Shown here piece after piece: positions 1 through 8,814 of a DNA stretch of 64,000 bases. Location: positions 3,552,001 through 3,616,000 of the forward strand of contig NZ_QBTZ01000001.1 of the NCBI RefSeq assembly GCF_003058055.1. The letters are read 5' to 3'. The stretch comes from Acidovorax sp. 107. GTDB lineage: Bacteria > Pseudomonadota > Gammaproteobacteria > Burkholderiales > Burkholderiaceae_C. The notes under the pieces are model-generated. The model searched no databases. It had not been told where the DNA came from and saw nothing but the letters and a program-made list of their open reading frames with translations. A program made the translations under genes and the position numbers. Every line of letters begins with the position of its first letter. Within the stretch, counting starts at the first letter, position 1.

Positions 1-1
1 C

Positions 2-400
2 CGCAAGCTGCTGGATCAAGGCCAAGCTGGCGACAACGTCGGCCTGCTGCTGCGCGGCACCAAGCGTGAAGACGTGGAACGCGGCCAAGTGCTGTGCAAG
101 CCCGGCTCGATCAAGCCCCACACCCACTTCACGGCTGAGGTGTATGTGCTGAGCAAGGACGAAGGCGGCCGCCACACTCCTTTCTTCAACAACTACCGTC
201 CCCAGTTCTACTTCCGCACGACCGACGTGACTGGCGCCATCGAGCTGCCAGCCGACAAGGAAATGGTCATGCCTGGTGACAACGTGTCGATCACTGTGAA
301 GCTGATCAACCCCATCGCCATGGAAGAAGGTCTGCGCTTCGCTATCCGCGAAGGCGGCCGTACCGTGGGCGCTGGCGTCGTGGCCAAGATCATTGCTTAA
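2..400 (+). CDS. tuf: Elongation factor Tu, 3' part (first tuf copy, truncated by window edge)
   Basis: EF-Tu carries aminoacyl-tRNA to the ribosomal A site as a GTP complex. Only the last 132 codons are present; the G domain lies left of the window. The visible part covers the end of domain 2 and domain 3, ending VAKIIA. It is base-for-base identical to 39067-39466 of the complete copy, and identity ends one base after the stop codon, as expected for paralogous tuf genes kept alike by gene conversion. rpsJ follows 26 bases downstream, the usual end of the str operon (rpsL-rpsG-fusA-tuf-rpsJ). Confidence 0.98.
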
Positions 401-426
401 TTCACAAGCAGAACAAGGAACTTGCC

Positions 427-738
427 ATGTCCAAGCAAAAAATCCGCATCCGTCTGAAGGCGTTTGACTACAAGCTGATCGACCAGTCCGCTGCTGAGAT
501 CGTTGACACCGCCAAGCGCACCGGCGCCATCGTCAAGGGCCCCGTGCCCCTGCCTACGCGCATGAAGCGTTTTGACATCCTGCGTTCGCCGCACGTCAAC
601 AAGACCAGCCGCGACCAGCTCGAAATCCGCACGCACCAGCGTCTGATGGACATCGTGGACCCTACGGACAAGACCGTGGACGCCCTGATGAAGCTCGACC
701 TGCCAGCCGGCGTGGACGTCGAAATCAAGCTGCAGTGA
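427..738 (+). CDS. rpsJ: 30S ribosomal protein S10 / NusE
   Basis: S10 is a 30S head protein and, as NusE, a NusG/NusB partner in antitermination. The 103-residue product is full length for the family and starts [19 protein letters not shown]. An AAGGAA ribosome-binding site precedes the ATG. It sits 26 bases after tuf, so it is probably cotranscribed with tuf. A 233-base gap with a promoter-like dyad separates it from rplC, unlike the classical S10 operon where rpsJ leads directly into rplC. Confidence 0.98.
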   Translation: MSKQKIRIRLKAFDYKLIDQSAAEIVDTAKRTGAIVKGPVPLPTRMKRFDILRSPHVNKTSRDQLEIRTHQRLMDIVDPTDKTVDALMKLDLPAGVDVEIKLQ

Positions 739-789
739 TGCAGCAACGGCTGCTGTGAGGCGGGCTTGCCCGTCTTGCAGTGCCTGAAA

Positions 790-829
790 ATAACGCGAAC
801 TTGCTTGAAAAAGCAGTTCGCGTTATACT
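790..829 (+). promoter_or_regulatory. Dyad overlapping a putative promoter for the rplC operon
   Basis: An 11-bp perfect inverted repeat (790-800 with 816-826) encloses an inner TGCTT/AAGCA stem. The same bases fit a promoter: TTGCTT at 801-806 as -35, 17 bp, TATACT at 824-829 as -10. Transcription from here would give an rplC leader of about 135 nt. There is no T run after the stem, so it is a poor intrinsic terminator. The promoter reading is inferred from sequence only. Confidence 0.55.
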
Positions 830-831
830 TT

Positions 832-971
832 AGGGCTTCGCTCGATTTTCGCCTGTCAAACGGCGCGTATCGGTGAAGTTTTATTAACCTTCTTTCATGC
901 ACGCAAGCGAGAGTTTGCGGAAACGCTGCAGCCAATTGAAGTTGTGGCGGTGAGAGTTTTGGAGAAAACCA
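832..971 (+). promoter_or_regulatory. 5' leader of the rplC ribosomal operon
   Basis: A 140-nt untranslated stretch separates the putative promoter from rplC. In Escherichia coli the S10 operon leader, located before rpsJ, binds L4 for autoregulation. Here the long leader lies after rpsJ and before the rplC-rplD pair, so it could play that part. I see no specific L4 motif. The segment ends with a GGAG ribosome-binding site. Confidence 0.35.
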
Positions 972-1646
972 ATGAGTCTGAGCAACTCCCTCGGGTTGCT
1001 GGGTCGCAAAGTGGGCATGATGCGTCTGTTCACCGATGATGGGGACGCAGTGCCTGTCACGGTGGTGGATGTGTCCAACAACCGCGTTACCCAGATCAAA
1101 ACCCAAGAGAATGATGGCTACGTGGCCCTGCAGGTCACGTTCGGTTCGCGCAAAGCATCGCGCGTGACCAAGCCAGAAGCCGGCCACCTTGCCAAGGCAG
1201 GTGTGGAAGCCGGTGAAATCATCCAAGAATTCCGCGTGACCGCTGAAACCGCCGGCAAGTATGCCGCTGGTGCCGCTGTGCCCGTGGCGGATGTGTTTGC
1301 CGTGGGCCAAAAGGTCGACGTGCAAGGTACTTCGATCGGTAAGGGCTACGCCGGCACCATCAAGCGCCACAACATGAGCTCGCAGCGCGCGTCGCACGGT
1401 AACAGCCGTTCGCACAACGTGCCTGGCTCGATCGGTATGGCACAAGACCCAGGTCGCGTGTTCCCCGGCAAGCGCATGACGGGCCACCTCGGCGATGTCA
1501 CCAAGACCACGCAAAACCTCGATGTCATCCGCATCGACGAAGCGCGTCAACTGCTCTTGATCAAGGGCGCTATTCCGGGCTCCAAGGGTGGGTTCGTGAC
1601 GGTGCGTCCAGCGATCAAGGCCAAAGCCTCCAAAGGAGCGAACTAA
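972..1646 (+). CDS. rplC: 50S ribosomal protein L3
   Basis: L3 is an early assembly protein reaching the peptidyl transferase centre. The product has 224 residues and starts [20 protein letters not shown]. The conserved loop with [13 protein letters not shown], whose Gln is the usual N5-methylation site, is present. The start follows TTGGAGAAAACC. The stop codon TAA shares one base with the rplD ATG, indicating translational coupling. Confidence 0.98.
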   Translation: MSLSNSLGLLGRKVGMMRLFTDDGDAVPVTVVDVSNNRVTQIKTQENDGYVALQVTFGSRKASRVTKPEAGHLAKAGVEAGEIIQEFRVTAETAGKYAAGAAVPVADVFAVGQKVDVQGTSIGKGYAGTIKRHNMSSQRASHGNSRSHNVPGSIGMAQDPGRVFPGKRMTGHLGDVTKTTQNLDVIRIDEARQLLLIKGAIPGSKGGFVTVRPAIKAKASKGAN

Positions 1647-2266
1647 TGCAGCTCGAACTCCTGAATGACCAAGGCCAAGGCGCATCCAAGCTGGATGTTC
1701 CCGAAACCGTGTTCGGTCGTGAATACAACGAAGATCTGGTCCACCAGATCGTGGTGGCCTACCAGGCCAACGCACGCCAAGGCACTCGCGCCCAGAAGGA
1801 CCGCGAGCAAGTCCGTCACTCGACCAAGAAGCCTTTCAAGCAAAAGGGTACGGGTAACGCACGTGCAGGTATGACTTCCTCGCCACTGTGGCGCGGGGGC
1901 GGTCGGATTTTCCCGAACATGCCTGACGAAAATTTCACGCAGAAGATCAACAAGAAGATGTACCGCGCCGGTATGTCTGCCATCTTGTCGCAGCTGGCCC
2001 GCGAAGGTCGTCTGGCTGTGGTCGACTCGCTGAAGCTTGACTCCCCCAAGACCAAGGTCCTGGCCGACAAGTTCAAGGCGATGAACCTGCAATCGGTGAT
2101 GGTGATTGCCGACGAAGTGGACGAAAACCTGTACCTGGCTTCGCGCAATCTGGTGAACGTGCTCGTCGTTGAGCCCCGTTATGCCGATCCCGTGTCGCTG
2201 GTGCGTTTCAAGAAAGTGCTCGTCACCAAGGGTGCAATCGACAAACTCAAGGAGATGTTCGCATGA
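1646..2266 (+). CDS. rplD: 50S ribosomal protein L4
   Basis: L4 lines the nascent-chain exit tunnel and in enterobacteria represses its own operon. The 206-residue protein matches family length. It contains the conserved [20 protein letters not shown] and [10 protein letters not shown] segments of the extended loop. It overlaps rplC by one base and rplW by four (ATGA). Confidence 0.98.
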   Translation: MQLELLNDQGQGASKLDVPETVFGREYNEDLVHQIVVAYQANARQGTRAQKDREQVRHSTKKPFKQKGTGNARAGMTSSPLWRGGGRIFPNMPDENFTQKINKKMYRAGMSAILSQLAREGRLAVVDSLKLDSPKTKVLADKFKAMNLQSVMVIADEVDENLYLASRNLVNVLVVEPRYADPVSLVRFKKVLVTKGAIDKLKEMFA

Positions 2267-2577
2267 GCACACTCAAGTTTGACGAAGGTCGTCTGATGCA
2301 AGTGCTGGTCGCTCCCATCGTGTCCGAAAAGGCCACCATGGTTGCCGAGAAGTCCAATGCAGTGACGTTCAAGGTGCTGCAGAACGCTACCAAGCCCGAA
2401 ATCAAGGCCGCTGTGGAATTGATGTTCAAGGTGGAAGTCAAGGGCGTTTCTGTGGTGAACACCAAAGGCAAGACCAAGCGTTTCGGCAAGACTGTCGGCC
2501 GCCGCGACAATGTTCGCAAGGCATACGTCACGCTGCAGCCAGGTCAAGAGCTGAACCTCTCCGGGGAGGCCGCGTAA
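2263..2577 (+). CDS. rplW: 50S ribosomal protein L23
   Basis: L23 sits at the tunnel exit and docks trigger factor and SRP. The product has 104 residues, with [12 protein letters not shown] near the N terminus and the typical [21 protein letters not shown] loop region. It overlaps rplD by four bases and ends two bases before rplB. Confidence 0.98.
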   Translation: MSTLKFDEGRLMQVLVAPIVSEKATMVAEKSNAVTFKVLQNATKPEIKAAVELMFKVEVKGVSVVNTKGKTKRFGKTVGRRDNVRKAYVTLQPGQELNLSGEAA

Positions 2578-2579
2578 TC

Positions 2580-3404
2580 ATGGCTGTCGTTAAGATGAAA
2601 CCTACCTCGCCCGGCCAACGTGCCGTGGTGAAGGTCACGCGTGACCACCTGTACAAGGGTGAAGCGTACGCCCCCCTGCTGGAGCCACAATTCCAGAAGG
2701 CCGGTCGTAACAACAATGGTCACATCACCACCCGTCACAAGGGCGGTGGTCACAAGCACCACTACCGTGTGGTGGACTTCAAGCGCAACAAGGACGGCAT
2801 TCCGGCCAAGGTTGAGCGCATCGAGTACGACCCCAACCGTACGGCCCACATCGCTCTGGTGTGCTACGCCGACGGCGAGCGTCGCTACATCATCGCTCCC
2901 CGCAACCTGGAAGTGGGCGCAACCCTGCTGTCCGGTTCGGAAGCCCCGATCCGCGCTGGCAACACGCTGCCTATCCGCAACATCCCCGTGGGTTCGACCA
3001 TCCACTGCATCGAGCTCAAGCCCGGTGCCGGTGCTCAGATCGCCCGCTCGGCTGGTGCTTCGGCAACGCTGCTGGCCCGTGAAGGCGTGTACGCCCAGGT
3101 GCGCATGCGCTCCGGCGAAGTGCGCAAGATCCACATCGAATGCCGCGCCACCATTGGTGAAGTGGCCAACGAAGAACACAGCCTGCGCCAACTGGGCAAG
3201 GCCGGTGTGAAGCGCTGGATGGGTATTCGTCCCACGGTTCGCGGCGTGGCCATGAACCCGGTGGATCACCCTCACGGTGGTGGCGAAGGCCGCACCGGCG
3301 AAGGCCGCCATGCAGTCGATCCTTGGGGCAATCTGACCAAGGGTTATCGCACCCGTAACAACAAGCGCACACAGATCATGATCGTGTCGCGTCGCAAGAA
3401 GTAA
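2580..3404 (+). CDS. rplB: 50S ribosomal protein L2
   Basis: L2 is the conserved 23S rRNA-binding protein needed for subunit association and peptidyl transfer. It has 274 residues. The [15 protein letters not shown] motif and the C-terminal [14 protein letters not shown] loop, with the universally conserved His, are present. Confidence 0.98.
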   Translation: MAVVKMKPTSPGQRAVVKVTRDHLYKGEAYAPLLEPQFQKAGRNNNGHITTRHKGGGHKHHYRVVDFKRNKDGIPAKVERIEYDPNRTAHIALVCYADGERRYIIAPRNLEVGATLLSGSEAPIRAGNTLPIRNIPVGSTIHCIELKPGAGAQIARSAGASATLLAREGVYAQVRMRSGEVRKIHIECRATIGEVANEEHSLRQLGKAGVKRWMGIRPTVRGVAMNPVDHPHGGGEGRTGEGRHAVDPWGNLTKGYRTRNNKRTQIMIVSRRKK

Positions 3405-3414
3405 GGGGTAACAG

Positions 3415-3690
3415 ATGACTCGCTCTCTTAAAAAGGGTCCATTTGTTGACCATCACTTGCTGGCCAAGGTCGAAAAGGCCGTCGCCACCAAGGACAAGAA
3501 ACCAGTCAAGACCTGGTCGCGTCGCTCCATGGTTCTGCCCGAGTTCATCGGTCTGACCATTGCCGTGCACAACGGCAAGCAGCACGTACCTGTCTATGTC
3601 ACCGACCAGATGGTGGGCCACAAGCTGGGCGAATTCGCCCTGACGCGCACCTTCAAGGGTCACCCCGCTGACAAAAAAGCGAAGAAGTAA
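3415..3690 (+). CDS. rpsS: 30S ribosomal protein S19
   Basis: S19 is a 30S head protein that forms a complex with S13. It has 91 residues and the signature start [14 protein letters not shown]. The [19 protein letters not shown] core is intact. It lies 10 bases after rplB and 9 before rplV. Confidence 0.98.
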   Translation: MTRSLKKGPFVDHHLLAKVEKAVATKDKKPVKTWSRRSMVLPEFIGLTIAVHNGKQHVPVYVTDQMVGHKLGEFALTRTFKGHPADKKAKK

Positions 3691-3699
3691 GGAACGACC

Positions 3700-4032
3700 A
3701 TGTCTGAAACACGTGCAGTCCTCCGGGGCGTCCGTCTGTCGGTCGACAAGGGCCGTCTGGTCGCCGATCTGATCCGCGGCAAGAAGGTGGACCAGGCTCT
3801 GAACATCCTGAACTTCACGCAGAAAAAAGCTGCGGGAATCGTCAAGAAGGTTCTGGAGTCGGCCATCGCCAACGCCGAACACAACGATGGCGCTGACATC
3901 GACGAACTGAAGGTCAAGACCATCTACGTCGAACAAGGCACCACGCTCAAGCGCTTCACCGCGCGCGCCAAAGGCCGCGGCAACCGCATCAGCAAGCCCA
4001 CGTGCCATGTGTACGTGACGGTTGGCAACTAA
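3700..4032 (+). CDS. rplV: 50S ribosomal protein L22
   Basis: L22 lines the exit tunnel and its beta-hairpin is a site of macrolide resistance. It has 110 residues and starts [19 protein letters not shown]. The C-terminal hairpin segment [18 protein letters not shown] looks unaltered. AAGGAA precedes the start. Confidence 0.98.
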   Translation: MSETRAVLRGVRLSVDKGRLVADLIRGKKVDQALNILNFTQKKAAGIVKKVLESAIANAEHNDGADIDELKVKTIYVEQGTTLKRFTARAKGRGNRISKPTCHVYVTVGN

Positions 4033-4047
4033 AGGCTCGGGAAGACT

Positions 4048-4929
4048 ATGGGACAGAAAATCCATCCTACCGGCTTCCGCCTTGCGGTCAGCCGCAACTG
4101 GTCCAGCCGTTGGTACGCCAGCAACCGTGATTTCGCGGGCATGCTGGCCGAAGACATCAAGGTGCGTGAGTACCTGAAGGCCAAGCTCAAGAACGCGGCT
4201 GTGTCGCGTATCCTGATCGAGCGTCCTGCCAAGAACGCCCGCATCACCATTTACTCGGCACGTCCTGGTGTGGTGATCGGCAAGAAGGGCGAAGACATCG
4301 AGAACCTGAAGAAGGAACTCGCGTCGCGTCTGGGCGTGCCCGTCGCAGTGAACATCGAAGAAGTGCGCAAGCCTGAAATCGATGCCAAGCTGATCGCCGA
4401 CAGCATCACGCAACAGCTCGAAAAGCGGATCATGTTCCGCCGCGCCATGAAGCGCGCCATGCAGAACGCCATGCGTCTGGGTGCCCAGGGCATCAAGATC
4501 ATGTCGTCCGGCCGTCTGAACGGTATCGAAATCGCTCGTTGCGAGTGGTACCGTGAAGGCCGCGTGCCACTTCACACGCTGCGTGCGGACATCGACTACG
4601 GTACCTCTGAAGCCAAGACCACCTACGGTGTGATCGGCGTCAAGGTCTGGGTCTACAAGGGCGACACGCTGGGTCGTAACGACCTGCCAGCGGTGGAAAC
4701 CCCTCGTCCAGACGAAGAGCGCCGCCCACGCGGTCCACGTCGTGATGGCCGCCCAGGTGGCGATCGTCCAGGCGCAGGCCGTGGCCCACGTCGTCCTGTC
4801 GGTGGCAACACCGCTCCGGCCGACGGCAGCGACAAGCCAGCGGAAGCTGGTGGCGCTGATAACAATGCCGTTAAGCGCGTACGCAAGGTCGCCGCGCCCG
4901 CTACAGCAGCGGACGGTAAAGGAGAATAA
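4048..4929 (+). CDS. rpsC: 30S ribosomal protein S3 with long low-complexity tail
   Basis: S3 forms part of the mRNA entry channel. At 293 residues it is about 60 longer than the Escherichia coli protein. Residues 1 to about 215 carry the standard fold, including the KH motif [14 protein letters not shown]. The rest is a disordered tail rich in Arg, Gly and Pro, then Ala, Asp and Lys, ending AADGKGE. The tail stays in frame and meets rplP two bases later, so it looks genuine. Tails of this type are, to my knowledge, usual in Comamonadaceae. Confidence 0.98.
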   Translation: MGQKIHPTGFRLAVSRNWSSRWYASNRDFAGMLAEDIKVREYLKAKLKNAAVSRILIERPAKNARITIYSARPGVVIGKKGEDIENLKKELASRLGVPVAVNIEEVRKPEIDAKLIADSITQQLEKRIMFRRAMKRAMQNAMRLGAQGIKIMSSGRLNGIEIARCEWYREGRVPLHTLRADIDYGTSEAKTTYGVIGVKVWVYKGDTLGRNDLPAVETPRPDEERRPRGPRRDGRPGGDRPGAGRGPRRPVGGNTAPADGSDKPAEAGGADNNAVKRVRKVAAPATAADGKGE

Positions 4930-4931
4930 AG

Positions 4932-5348
4932 ATGCTGCAACCTGCTCGCCGTAAATACCGCAAGGAGCAAAAGGGCCGTAACACTGGCGTCGCAACGCGG
5001 GGTGCCTCCGTTGCCTTCGGTGATTTCGGTCTGAAGTGCACCGATCGTGGCCGTCTGACGGCCCGCCAGATCGAAGCTGCACGCCGTGCGATTTCCCGTC
5101 ACGTCAAGCGTGGCGGCCGTATCTGGATCCGCGTGTTCCCGGACAAGCCAATCTCTACCAAGCCCGCAGAAGTGCGTATGGGTAACGGTAAGGGCAACCC
5201 CGAGTACTACGTGGCCGAAATCCAGCCCGGCAAGATCGTGTTCGAAATCGTTGGTGTGCCCGAAGAACTGGCCCGCGAAGCGTTCCGCCTGGCTGCTGCC
5301 AAGCTGCCGCTGCGCACCACGTTCGTCAGCCGTCACCTCGGCGCGTAA
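4932..5348 (+). CDS. rplP: 50S ribosomal protein L16
   Basis: L16 helps organise the 50S A-site region. It has 138 residues and starts [17 protein letters not shown]. The [18 protein letters not shown] segment, which includes the Arg hydroxylated in some bacteria, is intact. It starts two bases after rpsC. Confidence 0.98.
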   Translation: MLQPARRKYRKEQKGRNTGVATRGASVAFGDFGLKCTDRGRLTARQIEAARRAISRHVKRGGRIWIRVFPDKPISTKPAEVRMGNGKGNPEYYVAEIQPGKIVFEIVGVPEELAREAFRLAAAKLPLRTTFVSRHLGA

Positions 5349-5365
5349 TTCAGGAGACCATGAAA

Positions 5366-5563
5366 ATGACCAAAGCTACTGAACTGCGCCAAAAAGACGT
5401 TGCCGGCATCGAATCCGAAATCAAGGCGCTGCAAAAGGCCCATTTCGGCCTGCGCATGCAAAAGGCTACGCAGCAACTGGGTAACACCAACACGCTGCGC
5501 ACCACCCGCCGTGATATCGCACGTGCCAAGACCATCCTTGCTGAAAAGCAAGCCGCCAAGTAA
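5366..5563 (+). CDS. rpmC: 50S ribosomal protein L29
   Basis: L29 is a small helical protein near the tunnel exit. Two ATG codons lie six bases apart (5360 and 5366). AGGAG at 5352-5356 is 9 nt from the second but only 3 nt from the first, so I chose 5366, giving MTKATELRQ and 65 residues. The core [17 protein letters not shown] and the final [12 protein letters not shown] are typical. Confidence 0.95.
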   Translation: MTKATELRQKDVAGIESEIKALQKAHFGLRMQKATQQLGNTNTLRTTRRDIARAKTILAEKQAAK

Positions 5564-5572
5564 GGAGCCCAT

Positions 5573-5842
5573 ATGACGGAACCTAAAAAATCCCTCAAGC
5601 GCACCTTGATTGGCAAGGTGGTCAGCGACAAGCGTCAAAAGACTGTGACCGTGCTGGTCGAGCGTCGTGTGAAGCACGAGCTCTACGGCAAGATCGTTGC
5701 GAAGTCGAGCAAGTACCACGCCCATGACGAAAATGGCGAATACAAGCTGGGCGACGTGATCGAAATCACCGAAAGCCGTCCGCTCTCCAAGACCAAGAAT
5801 TGGGTGGCTACCCGCTTGGTGCAAAAGGCCGGCCTGCTGTAA
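5573..5842 (+). CDS. rpsQ: 30S ribosomal protein S17
   Basis: S17 is a primary 16S rRNA-binding protein. It has 89 residues and an S1-like OB fold, with [20 protein letters not shown] and the [15 protein letters not shown] turn. AAGGAG precedes the start. It is the last gene of the operon here: a terminator follows about 55 bases downstream, so the spc operon (rplN onward) is not contiguous. Confidence 0.98.
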   Translation: MTEPKKSLKRTLIGKVVSDKRQKTVTVLVERRVKHELYGKIVAKSSKYHAHDENGEYKLGDVIEITESRPLSKTKNWVATRLVQKAGLL

Positions 5843-5896
5843 GCAGCTGTCCATGCCTGTTCCGGGGGCGCAAACCCCTGGGCAGCAAGGCCCTTC

Positions 5897-5923
5897 AAAA
5901 CGACCCACAATGTGGGTCGTTTT
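5897..5923 (+). terminator. Terminator of the S10 ribosomal operon
   Basis: A perfect 12-bp stem (5897-5908 with 5912-5923) with a 3-nt loop ends in TTTT, and further T-rich sequence follows (CCTTTTTTTT from about 5937). It lies 55 bp after rpsQ. Confidence 0.9.
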
Positions 5924-6044
5924 GCTTTGTGGGCCTCCTTTTTTTTATGCGCACGGTGCACGGCACAGTGTCCAGAAGGAGCGTCCCGAGGCATGGCGTT
6001 CTCGGGTTTCCAACAGCCCATCCCAACATCCCTAGGAGAAAACA

Positions 6045-6554
6045 ATGATCAAAGTCGGTGATACCCTGCCCGCAGCCACGCTGATGGAATATTCCGAAGT
6101 CGAGGGCGAAGGCTGCAGCATCGGCCCGAATCCCGTGGCGGTGGACAAGGCCACGGCGGGCAAGACGATTGCCCTGTTTGCCTTGCCTGGTGCCTTCACG
6201 CCCACCTGCTCGGCCAAGCACGTGCCTGGCTATGTGGAGAAGGCTGCCGAGTTCAAGGCGGCTGGTGTGGATGAGATCTGGTGCGTGAGCGTGAACGATG
6301 CGTTCGTGATGGGTGCCTGGGCCCGCGACCAGAAGACCGATGGCAAGGTGCGCATGCTGGGCGACGGCAGCGCCGCCTTCGCACAAGCCACGGGCCTCAC
6401 CCTGGACCTGACCTCCAAGGGCATGGGCCTGCGCAGCAACCGCTATTCCATGCTGGTGCGCGATGGCAAGGTGGTGACGCTCAATGTCGAAGCGCCTGGC
6501 AAGTTTGAAGTGAGCGACGCGGACACCCTGCTGGCCCAGGCCAAGGCTGCGTGA
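6045..6554 (+). CDS. Peroxiredoxin, Prx5/AhpE-like
   Basis: This thiol peroxidase reduces hydrogen peroxide and organic hydroperoxides. It has 169 residues, a redoxin-type thioredoxin fold. The peroxidatic Cys is C55 in PGAFTPTC, with the supporting Thr/Pro and a later Arg in the family pattern. Other cysteines are C24 and C80, so an atypical 2-Cys mechanism is possible but not shown. The start follows TAGGAGAAAACA. The gene is monocistronic, behind the ribosomal terminator and before a convergent acetyltransferase gene. Confidence 0.93.
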   Translation: MIKVGDTLPAATLMEYSEVEGEGCSIGPNPVAVDKATAGKTIALFALPGAFTPTCSAKHVPGYVEKAAEFKAAGVDEIWCVSVNDAFVMGAWARDQKTDGKVRMLGDGSAAFAQATGLTLDLTSKGMGLRSNRYSMLVRDGKVVTLNVEAPGKFEVSDADTLLAQAKAA

Positions 6555-6563
6555 TGCGCTGCT

Positions 6564-6630
6564 GATCGCTATTGAATTAATAGCTGCTAGCGCATGTGCA
6601 TCCTGCGCTAGCGCCTCAAGTGGTCAAAAA
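6564..6630. repeat. Dispersed Comamonadaceae-type palindromic repeat, copy 1
   Basis: The core contains ATAGCTGCTAGCGCA and a 9-bp inverted repeat (6586-6594 with 6604-6612), bounded by GGTCAAAAA. Read on the minus strand it aligns with the copies near 12.7 and 28.1 kb. It lies between two convergent genes, and its edge supplies the stop codon of the acetyltransferase gene (6624-6626). The hairpin could act as a bidirectional terminator. Confidence 0.7.
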
Positions 6631-7127
6631 ATATCGACCTTGAGGTAATGTGCCCCGGGTATGGGGTTGTGGTAGTAGGGCGGGATTTCTTCGAAGCCCA
6701 GATCGGTGTACAGCGCGCGGGCCGACTCCATGTCATCCAGGGTGTCGAGCAACACGCAGGCGTACCCCGCCTGCCGCGCCCGGTCCAGCATGGCTTCGGC
6801 CAGCTCGCGGCCCAGGCCAAAGCCCCGAAACGCCTTGCGCACGTACAGCCGCTTCATTTCGCTGGCATTAGGGTAATCGGCGTTGTCCAGCGGGCGCAGG
6901 GCGCAACAGCCGGCCAGCGCGCCTTCGACTTCTGCGACCAGCAGGGCGCCACGGGGTTCAGCGTAGTCGCCAGGCAACTGTGCCAGTTCGGACTCAAAGT
7001 CCTGAAAACACAGATCCACGCCCAGCGTGCTGGCGTACTCGCGAAAAATGTCTCTGACCGTGTCCCACTCGGCGGCCGAGGCGGGGGTTCTCAGGGAGAT
7101 AGAGGGCTTGTCCAAAGCGCGGGGCAT
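6624..7127 (-). CDS. GNAT family N-acetyltransferase
   Basis: A GCN5-related acetyltransferase moves an acetyl group from acetyl-CoA to an amine; the substrate is unknown. The 167-residue protein has the fold in order: an N-terminal helix region, LLVAEVEGALAGCCALRP, the beta4/P-loop region KRLYVRKAFRGFGLGRELAE (R-x-x-G-x-G/A type acetyl-CoA loop) and a C-terminal GFEEIPPYY strand. An upstream extension to 7346 stays open, but MPRALDKPSISLR at 7127 is the sensible start. The stop codon lies within repeat copy 1. Confidence 0.88.
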   Translation of the reverse strand: MPRALDKPSISLRTPASAAEWDTVRDIFREYASTLGVDLCFQDFESELAQLPGDYAEPRGALLVAEVEGALAGCCALRPLDNADYPNASEMKRLYVRKAFRGFGLGRELAEAMLDRARQAGYACVLLDTLDDMESARALYTDLGFEEIPPYYHNPIPGAHYLKVDIF

Positions 7128-7591
7128 GCAAACGACGGAGCCGCCAGTGTAGCGACTTCGCTCAGCGCACCGGTGTCGCCGGCAACACGAACCTCGGCAT
7201 GTGCCCAGCGGGATGCGCTCCATGGCCAACGGCCGTCTGCCTTTTGAGGCCAAAGAGAGGCCGAAAAGCATCAATGCGGTGACCCCCATGGCCAAGCAGC
7301 CCAGGCTCCGGACTTTTGCCGAAGAGCCGCAAGCAGAGTCCGTCAAACTTGCGGCCCCTGGATGGATTCCTTAGGCAACCCCAACCCGCTTTTTCCTGTT
7401 ACCGCAGGCGCCTGCAAGGCCCGCCGCGACAACGCCCGCACAAAGTGAATCAGGGAGCAGGGGAGGTTGTAGTTGCTATGCTTTACGTAGCAATAAGAAC
7501 AGATTCCACTAGCACAAGAGGCCAATTTCTCTCGAAATTGGCCTCTTGTATGTTCGCGGCGGGTTTTGGGGCAGAGGATCTGCGCGGCCCG
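7128..7591. other. Gene-poor interval between acetyltransferase and TlpA-like genes
   Basis: I find no convincing gene here. The upstream-open frame of the acetyltransferase crosses half of it without family resemblance. The only strong structure is the 15-bp hairpin at 7515-7548. A weaker stem (TTGCTA/TAGCAA) lies near 7472-7492. Confidence 0.5.
7515..7548. terminator. Perfect 15-bp hairpin downstream of the TlpA-like gene
   Basis: Arms 7515-7529 and 7534-7548 pair without mismatch around a TCTC loop. The stem holds AT-rich and GC-rich blocks, but no T run follows on either strand. Its place 44 bases after the minus-strand thioredoxin-like gene suggests a terminator or mRNA-stabilising hairpin. 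Confidence 0.6.
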
Positions 7592-8095
7592 TCAGGTCTC
7601 CGCCAACAGCTTCTCGATCAACTGGTGCAGTTCCGGGAAGTTGGGCGCACCCACATAGGTCTTCACGATCTCGCCCCGTTTGTTCACGATGAAGGTGGAC
7701 GGCGTCAGGCGCACATCGCCCCAGGCCTTGGCCACGTTGCCGGTGTTGTCGATGGCTACCTGGAAGGGCAGCTTGCGCGTCTCGGCAAAGTTCACCACGT
7801 AGCTGGGCGGGTCGTAGCTCATGGCCACGGCCAGGGTGTCAAAGCCTTTGTTGTTGTACTTGTTGTAGGTGGCGATGATTTCAGGCATTTCGGCCACACA
7901 GGTGGTGCAGCTGGTGGCCCAGAAATTGACCAGGGTGACCTTGCCTTTCAGGTCGGCGGTGGATTTGCTGGAGCCATCCAGCAGCACGAAGGTTGATGCA
8001 GGCGCTTCGGTGCGGCCCGTGTCCAGGTACACATAGGCGCCCACAGCGGCAAACGCTGCCACCGCCACACCTGCTGCCCAATGTTTGATCGCCAT
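7592..8095 (-). CDS. TlpA-like thiol:disulfide oxidoreductase
   Basis: This is a membrane-anchored periplasmic thioredoxin-fold protein, likely reducing disulfides of exported or cytochrome-maturation substrates. It has 167 residues: an N-terminal anchor at about 5-24, then a redoxin/AhpC-TSA domain. The active site is C63-T-T-C66 in NFWATSCTTC, unlike the more usual WCxPC. The cis-Pro loop is visible as LTPSTFIVN. The start at 8095 gives a clean signal anchor; a longer frame to 8293 has no family resemblance. The gene is divergent from the neighbouring lipoprotein gene. Confidence 0.9.
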   Translation of the reverse strand: MAIKHWAAGVAVAAFAAVGAYVYLDTGRTEAPASTFVLLDGSSKSTADLKGKVTLVNFWATSCTTCVAEMPEIIATYNKYNNKGFDTLAVAMSYDPPSYVVNFAETRKLPFQVAIDNTGNVAKAWGDVRLTPSTFIVNKRGEIVKTYVGAPNFPELHQLIEKLLAET

Positions 8096-8280
8096 GACTT
8101 CACCATCCATCCAAAAAAGACCCGGAGGGCCTGTTGCGCCCCACCCCGCATTGTGCCGGACTGGCCCATCCACCGCACCGAAACGCCTACGACACCCGTG
8201 CTGGATTCGATTCATCCTGAAAAGTTCGCCGTAAAACGCGCTGGACTGCCGACAACAGCCGCCCTGTCGATAATGCCCTG

Positions 8281-8814
8281 ATGAAATGGACATTGACCGG
8301 GGCTGCAGCCCTTCTGATCGCGGGTTGCAGCCCCGCGCTGAACTGGCGCACCGTGCCGCTGCCCGAGGCAGACCTGACCGTCACCCTGCCGTGCAAACCC
8401 GACCAGGCCACCCGCACCGTGGAGCTAGCCGGTGCACCGGTGGAGCTGTCCATGGTGGGCTGCGACGCCGATGGTGCGACCTTTGCGGTGTCCCACGCTG
8501 CGTTGGCCGACCCCGCCCAGGCGGGCGCGGCGCTCACCCACTGGCGCACGGCCATGCTGGCGCGTCTGGGCGCAGGGGCGCAGGCGGGGGCCAAAGATGT
8601 TCCCTACGCGCCACGCGGCACCTTGCCCTTGCCGCAATCGGTGCGCACGGTGGCCCAGGGCCAGCGCCCCGATGGCAGCGCGGTCACGGCGCAGGCCGTG
8701 TGGTTTGCGCGTGCTGCAGGGCCGCAGGTGCGGCTGTACCACGCCGTGGTCTACACCGCCAAGCCACGGCCTGATGTGGCCGACCAGTTCTTTGCCGGCC
8801 TGGCGCTGCCATGA
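8281..8814 (+). CDS. Hypothetical lipoprotein
   Basis: A short hydrophobic signal and lipobox LIAGC, with C16 as acylation site, predict an outer- or inner-membrane lipoprotein of 177 residues. I do not recognise the mature domain. It shows alternating strands such as LTVTLPCKPDQATRTVEL and two more Cys. Its last four bases overlap the start of the MFS gene, so the two are translationally coupled. Confidence 0.85.
   Translation: MKWTLTGAAALLIAGCSPALNWRTVPLPEADLTVTLPCKPDQATRTVELAGAPVELSMVGCDADGATFAVSHAALADPAQAGAALTHWRTAMLARLGAGAQAGAKDVPYAPRGTLPLPQSVRTVAQGQRPDGSAVTAQAVWFARAAGPQVRLYHAVVYTAKPRPDVADQFFAGLALP

Noticed and set aside
739..971. rpsJ-rplC dyad as an intrinsic terminator
   Set aside because: The stem is good, but no T run follows and the bases fit a promoter better.
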